The notes below the pieces were generated by a model that saw only the letters and a list, made by a program, of their open reading frames with translations, was not told the origin of the DNA and made no database searches. A program made the translations under genes and the position numbers. From Streptosporangiaceae bacterium (lineage in GTDB: Bacteria; Actinomycetota; Actinomycetes; Streptosporangiales; Streptosporangiaceae), in contig JASHTQ010000524.1 of assembly GCA_030040475.1 (NCBI GenBank), positions 1 to 7,528 on the forward strand: 7,528 nt of DNA, given 5' to 3'. Below are positions 4,744 through 7,528 of this stretch, piece by piece (position 1 is the first letter of the stretch; each line of letters starts with the position of its first letter).

Positions 4744-7353
4744 GTGAGCAGTCCCCAGGCGCCTATCGAGCTGCCATCCCAGTACGCCCCCGCCGAGGTC
4801 GAGGGCCCGCGCTACGAACGCTGGGAGAAGGCAGGTTACTTCACCGCGGACGCGCATTCCGGCGCACCCGCGTACTGCATCGTCATCCCGCCGCCGAACG
4901 TCACGGGTTCCCTGCACATCGGCCACGCACTCGACCACACGCTGATGGACGCCCTGATCAGGCGTCGCCGCATGCAGGGCTACAACACGCTGTGGCTGCC
5001 CGGCATGGACCACGCGGGCATCGCCACCCAGAACGTGGTGGAGCGCGAGCTCGCCAAGGAGGGCCTGTCCCGCCATGACCTGGGCCGGGAGGCGTTCGTC
5101 GAGCGGGTCTGGCAGTGGAAGGCGGAGTCGGGCGGCAAGATCCTGGGCCAGATGCGCCGGCTTGGCGACAGCGTGGACTGGTCCCGCGAGCGGTTCACGA
5201 TGGACAAGGGCCTGTCCCGGGCCGTCCAGACGATCTTCAAGGAGCTCTTCGACGACGGCCTGATCTACCGGGCCGAGCGCATCATCAACTGGTGCCCGCG
5301 CTGCCTGACCGCATTGAGCGACATCGAGGTCGACCACCTCGACGACGACGGCGAGCTGGTCTCGATCCGCTACGGGGACGGCCCCGACTCGATCGTGGTC
5401 GCCACCACCCGAGCCGAGACCATGCTCGGCGACACGGCCGTCGCCGTGCACCCGGACGACCCTCGCTATACCCACCTGGTCGGCCGGACGGTCGAGCTGC
5501 CGCTCACCGGGCGGCGCATCCCGGTGGTCGCCGACGAGCACGTCGACCCCGAGTTCGGCACCGGCGCGGTCAAGGTGACCCCGGCCCACGACCCGAACGA
5601 CTTCGAGATCGGCCGCCGCCACGACCTGCCCAGCCTGACGATCATGGACGAACACGGCGTGATCACCGCGCACGGCCCGTTCCTCGGCCTGGACCGGTTC
5701 GAGGCACGGCCCACGGTGGTGCGGGCGCTGCGCGAGCAGGGCCGCGTCGTCAACGAGATCCGCCCGTACGTTCACTCCGTCGGCCACTGCAGCCGCTGCG
5801 GCACCACGGTCGAGCCGCGCCAGTCGCTGCAGTGGTTCGTCCGCGTCGCCCCGCTCGCCCAGGCGGCCGGGGACGCCGTCCGCGACGGCCGCGTCCGCCT
5901 GCACCCGCCGGAGATGAACGCACGGTACTTCGGCTGGGTCGACGACATGCACGACTGGTGCATCAGCCGTCAGCTGTGGTGGGGCCACCGTATTCCAGTT
6001 TTTTATGGACCGAACGGGGAGTTGCGCTGCGTCGGCCCCGACGAGCAGCCGCCGGACGGGTGGTCCCAGGATCCGGACGTGCTCGACACCTGGTTCTCCT
6101 CGGCGCTGTGGCCGTTCTCCACCCTCGGCTGGCCAGAAGACACGCCGGACCTGCGCACGTTCTACCCGACAAGCGTCCTGGTCACCGGCTACGACATCCT
6201 GTTCTTCTGGGTCGCGCGGATGATGATGTTCGGCCTGTACGCGATGCGGGACAAGTCCCCGGCCGACGCGGTGCCGTTCCGCGTGGTCGCCCTGCACGGG
6301 CTGGTCCGTGACCAGTTCGGCAAGAAGATGTCGAAGTCGCGCGGCAACACGGTGGACCCGCTGGACTGGGTGGACAGGTTCGGCGCCGACGCGACCAGGT
6401 TCACCCTGGCCCGCGGCGCCAACCCGGGCAGCGACGAGGCGATCAGCGAGGAGTGGGCGGCGGGCTCGCGCAACTTCTGCAACAAGCTGTGGAACGCCGT
6501 CCGCTTCGCCCTGCTCAACGGGGCCCACGTGCGGCAGGCTCCGCCGCTGGCCGGCCCGCTCGCGGTGCCCGACAGGTGGATCTTGTCCCGGCTGTCCGCC
6601 GTGGTCGCCGAGGTGAACACGCTGTTCGAGGCGTTCGAGTTCGGCAAGGTCTGCGACCTGCTCTACCACTTCGCCTGGGACGAGGTCTGCGACTGGTACC
6701 TGGAGCTGGCCAAGGTGCCGCTGGCCTCCGCCGACCCGCAGGCCGCCGAGACCACCAGGCGGGTGCTCGGGTTCGTGCTCGACCAGCTGCTCCGGCTGCT
6801 GCACCCGGTGATGCCGTTCGTCACCGAGGAGCTCTGGACCGCGCTGACCGGCGAGGACTCGGTCGTGGTCGCCGCGTGGCCGGCCTTCTCCTTCGGCGAC
6901 GCCGCCGCCGAGGCGGAGATGTCGTCGCTGATGCGGCTGGTGACCGAGGTCCGGCGGTTCCGCTCCGATCAGGGCCTGCGCGCGGCCCAGCGGGTGGCGG
7001 CCAGGCTGGCCGGGATCGAGGAGACCCCGCTGGCCGGTCACGAAGACCGGATCCGCGCCCTGCTCCGGCTTGACCCGCCCGCTGACCCCTTCACCGCGTC
7101 CGCGTCGCTGCCCGCCGAGGGCATCACGGTCGAACTCGACGTGACCGGGGCCATCGACATCGCCGCCGAGCGCCGCCGGCTGGAGAAGGATCTGTCCGCC
7201 GCCCAGACCGAAGCCGACCAGGCCGCCAGAAAGCTGGCCAACGAGAACTTCACCGCCAAGGCCCCCCCAGAAGTCGTCGCCAAGACCCGCCAGCGCCTCG
7301 AAACCGCCCAAGCCGACATCACCCGTCTCCAAAAGCGCCTATCCGCCCTGTAG
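4744..7353 (+). CDS. valS: Valyl-tRNA synthetase (ValRS)
   Basis: This 869-residue class Ia aminoacyl-tRNA synthetase attaches valine to tRNA-Val in the cytoplasm using ATP. The N-terminal part has [15 protein letters not shown] (49-63) with the HIGH signature at 58-61. The CP1 editing domain follows, with [11 protein letters not shown] (220-230) and [17 protein letters not shown] (272-288), which hydrolyses mischarged threonine. Cysteine pairs C184/C187 and C349/C352 look like zinc knuckles. [17 protein letters not shown] (404-420) and [10 protein letters not shown] (526-535, KMSKS at 528-532) complete the catalytic core. An anticodon-binding helical domain (about 605-760) and a C-terminal coiled-coil arm (about 805-869) finish the protein, the arm being typical of ValRS. 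Length and order are normal. The start is GTG without a ribosome binding site, 41 bp after the membrane-protein gene; the N-terminus [22 protein letters not shown] fits the family start. A short run of AT-ending codons at 5992-6009 stands out. In streptomycetes folC follows. Confidence 0.98.
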   Translation: MSSPQAPIELPSQYAPAEVEGPRYERWEKAGYFTADAHSGAPAYCIVIPPPNVTGSLHIGHALDHTLMDALIRRRRMQGYNTLWLPGMDHAGIATQNVVERELAKEGLSRHDLGREAFVERVWQWKAESGGKILGQMRRLGDSVDWSRERFTMDKGLSRAVQTIFKELFDDGLIYRAERIINWCPRCLTALSDIEVDHLDDDGELVSIRYGDGPDSIVVATTRAETMLGDTAVAVHPDDPRYTHLVGRTVELPLTGRRIPVVADEHVDPEFGTGAVKVTPAHDPNDFEIGRRHDLPSLTIMDEHGVITAHGPFLGLDRFEARPTVVRALREQGRVVNEIRPYVHSVGHCSRCGTTVEPRQSLQWFVRVAPLAQAAGDAVRDGRVRLHPPEMNARYFGWVDDMHDWCISRQLWWGHRIPVFYGPNGELRCVGPDEQPPDGWSQDPDVLDTWFSSALWPFSTLGWPEDTPDLRTFYPTSVLVTGYDILFFWVARMMMFGLYAMRDKSPADAVPFRVVALHGLVRDQFGKKMSKSRGNTVDPLDWVDRFGADATRFTLARGANPGSDEAISEEWAAGSRNFCNKLWNAVRFALLNGAHVRQAPPLAGPLAVPDRWILSRLSAVVAEVNTLFEAFEFGKVCDLLYHFAWDEVCDWYLELAKVPLASADPQAAETTRRVLGFVLDQLLRLLHPVMPFVTEELWTALTGEDSVVVAAWPAFSFGDAAAEAEMSSLMRLVTEVRRFRSDQGLRAAQRVAARLAGIEETPLAGHEDRIRALLRLDPPADPFTASASLPAEGITVELDVTGAIDIAAERRRLEKDLSAAQTEADQAARKLANENFTAKAPPEVVAKTRQRLETAQADITRLQKRLSAL

Positions 7354-7355
7354 CC

Positions 7356-7375
7356 GACATGATCGCCGTCATGTC
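7356..7375. terminator. Inverted repeat just after valS, possible terminator stem-loop
   Basis: GACATGA (7356-7362) and TCATGTC (7369-7375) are perfect complements around a six-base loop, starting three bases after the valS stop. No T-run follows, so if it terminates transcription it is of the U-less type proposed for actinobacteria. As DNA the 20-bp palindrome could instead be a protein-binding site. Confidence 0.4.
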
Positions 7376-7427
7376 TCGCATGTCCCGGAGACACCCGTGA
7401 CGAGCTGATGTACGGCTGACGCGGCTT

Positions 7428-7453
7428 GTCCGCCACCGACCCGCCAGGCGGAC
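7428..7453. terminator. Second inverted repeat downstream of valS
   Basis: GTCCGCC (7428-7434) pairs perfectly with GGCGGAC (7447-7453) across a 12-base loop. The stem is GC-rich and stable, with no T-run. It may add to termination after valS or shape the leader of the next gene. Confidence 0.35.
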
Positions 7454-7469
7454 TCTGCCCCGCGGGCTG

Positions 7470-7486
7470 ACCGTCCAAGCGACGGT
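7470..7486. terminator. Third inverted repeat downstream of valS
   Basis: ACCGTC (7470-7475) pairs with GACGGT (7481-7486) around the loop CAAGC. It is the last of three hairpins in 131 bp. It is followed by TAAACG rather than a T-run, so its role is uncertain. Confidence 0.35.
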
Positions 7487-7504
7487 AAACGCCTGACCAG
7501 CGCG

Positions 7505-7527
7505 CCCCGCCCGCCCGGACCCCGCCC
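7505..7527 (-). other. G-quadruplex-type motif on the minus strand
   Basis: The plus strand has five C-tracts (7505-7508, 7510-7512, 7514-7516, 7520-7523, 7525-7527) separated by 1, 1, 3 and 1 bases. The minus strand therefore has five G-tracts of three or four with very short loops, meeting the usual G3+N1-7 rule. In such GC-rich DNA this can arise by chance. It could also affect transcription of the gene beyond the right edge. Confidence 0.5.
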
Positions 7528-7528
7528 G

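Noticed and set aside
5115..6311. 398-codon plus-strand frame within valS
   Set aside because: Out-of-frame Arg/Pro-rich shadow of valS.
4735..7332. 865-codon open frame on the minus strand across valS
   Set aside because: It lies entirely antisense to a ValRS with every expected motif. Such long antiparallel frames are a by-product of strong GC bias in codon third positions, and the translation has no recognisable domain.
7038..7478. 146-codon minus-strand frame over the end of valS and the tail region
   Set aside because: Mostly antisense to valS, with no ribosome binding site or recognisable domain; the tail is better explained by its inverted repeats.

Overview
The window is high-GC DNA with strongly G/C-biased third codon positions. 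Gene order and protein sequences point to an actinomycete (Actinomycetota, probably a Streptomyces- or Streptosporangiales-like lineage). All clear protein genes lie on the + strand in the order [tail of an upstream gene, probably clpP1] - clpP2 - clpX - a large Gly/Tyr/Gln-rich single-pass membrane protein - valS. This resembles the clpP1-clpP2-clpX-...-valS-folC neighbourhood of streptomycetes. folC would be expected just past the right edge but is not in the window.

Layout. Bases 1-39 end an upstream reading frame whose stop overlaps the clpP2 start (ATGA). Bases 36-764 encode ClpP2 with an intact Ser-His-Asp triad. A 124-bp gap with two stem-loops precedes clpX (889-2163), a full-length AAA+ unfoldase with its zinc finger. 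The 190-bp gap 2164-2353 is markedly AT-rich for this genome (67 G/C in the 140 bases 2191-2330). It holds a perfect 10-bp palindrome and, on the minus strand, a 26-codon ORF behind a perfect AGGAGG ribosome binding site. Bases 2354-4702 encode a protein of about 782 residues. Its roughly 570-residue cytoplasmic part is low-complexity and includes 32 tandem xGYxQ-type pentapeptides. One transmembrane helix and a secreted domain of about 190 residues with two cysteines follow. After 41 bp comes valS (4744-7353), a complete valyl-tRNA synthetase that may be translated from a leaderless GTG. The last 175 bases have no gene I can support, but hold three successive inverted repeats and a minus-strand G-quadruplex motif.

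How the genes work together. ClpP2 (with ClpP1) and ClpX form the ATP-dependent ClpXP protease. ValRS charges tRNA-Val and is unrelated in biochemistry, but it is a conserved neighbour. The Gly/Tyr/Gln-rich membrane protein has no function I can assign. Its repeats resemble the low-complexity domains of FUS-type eukaryotic proteins and the GYPDQ-like tract of mycobacterial FhaA. The items most worth a second look are the minus-strand small ORF with its AT-rich surroundings, the Tyr-Gln pentapeptide array, and the hairpin cluster after valS.
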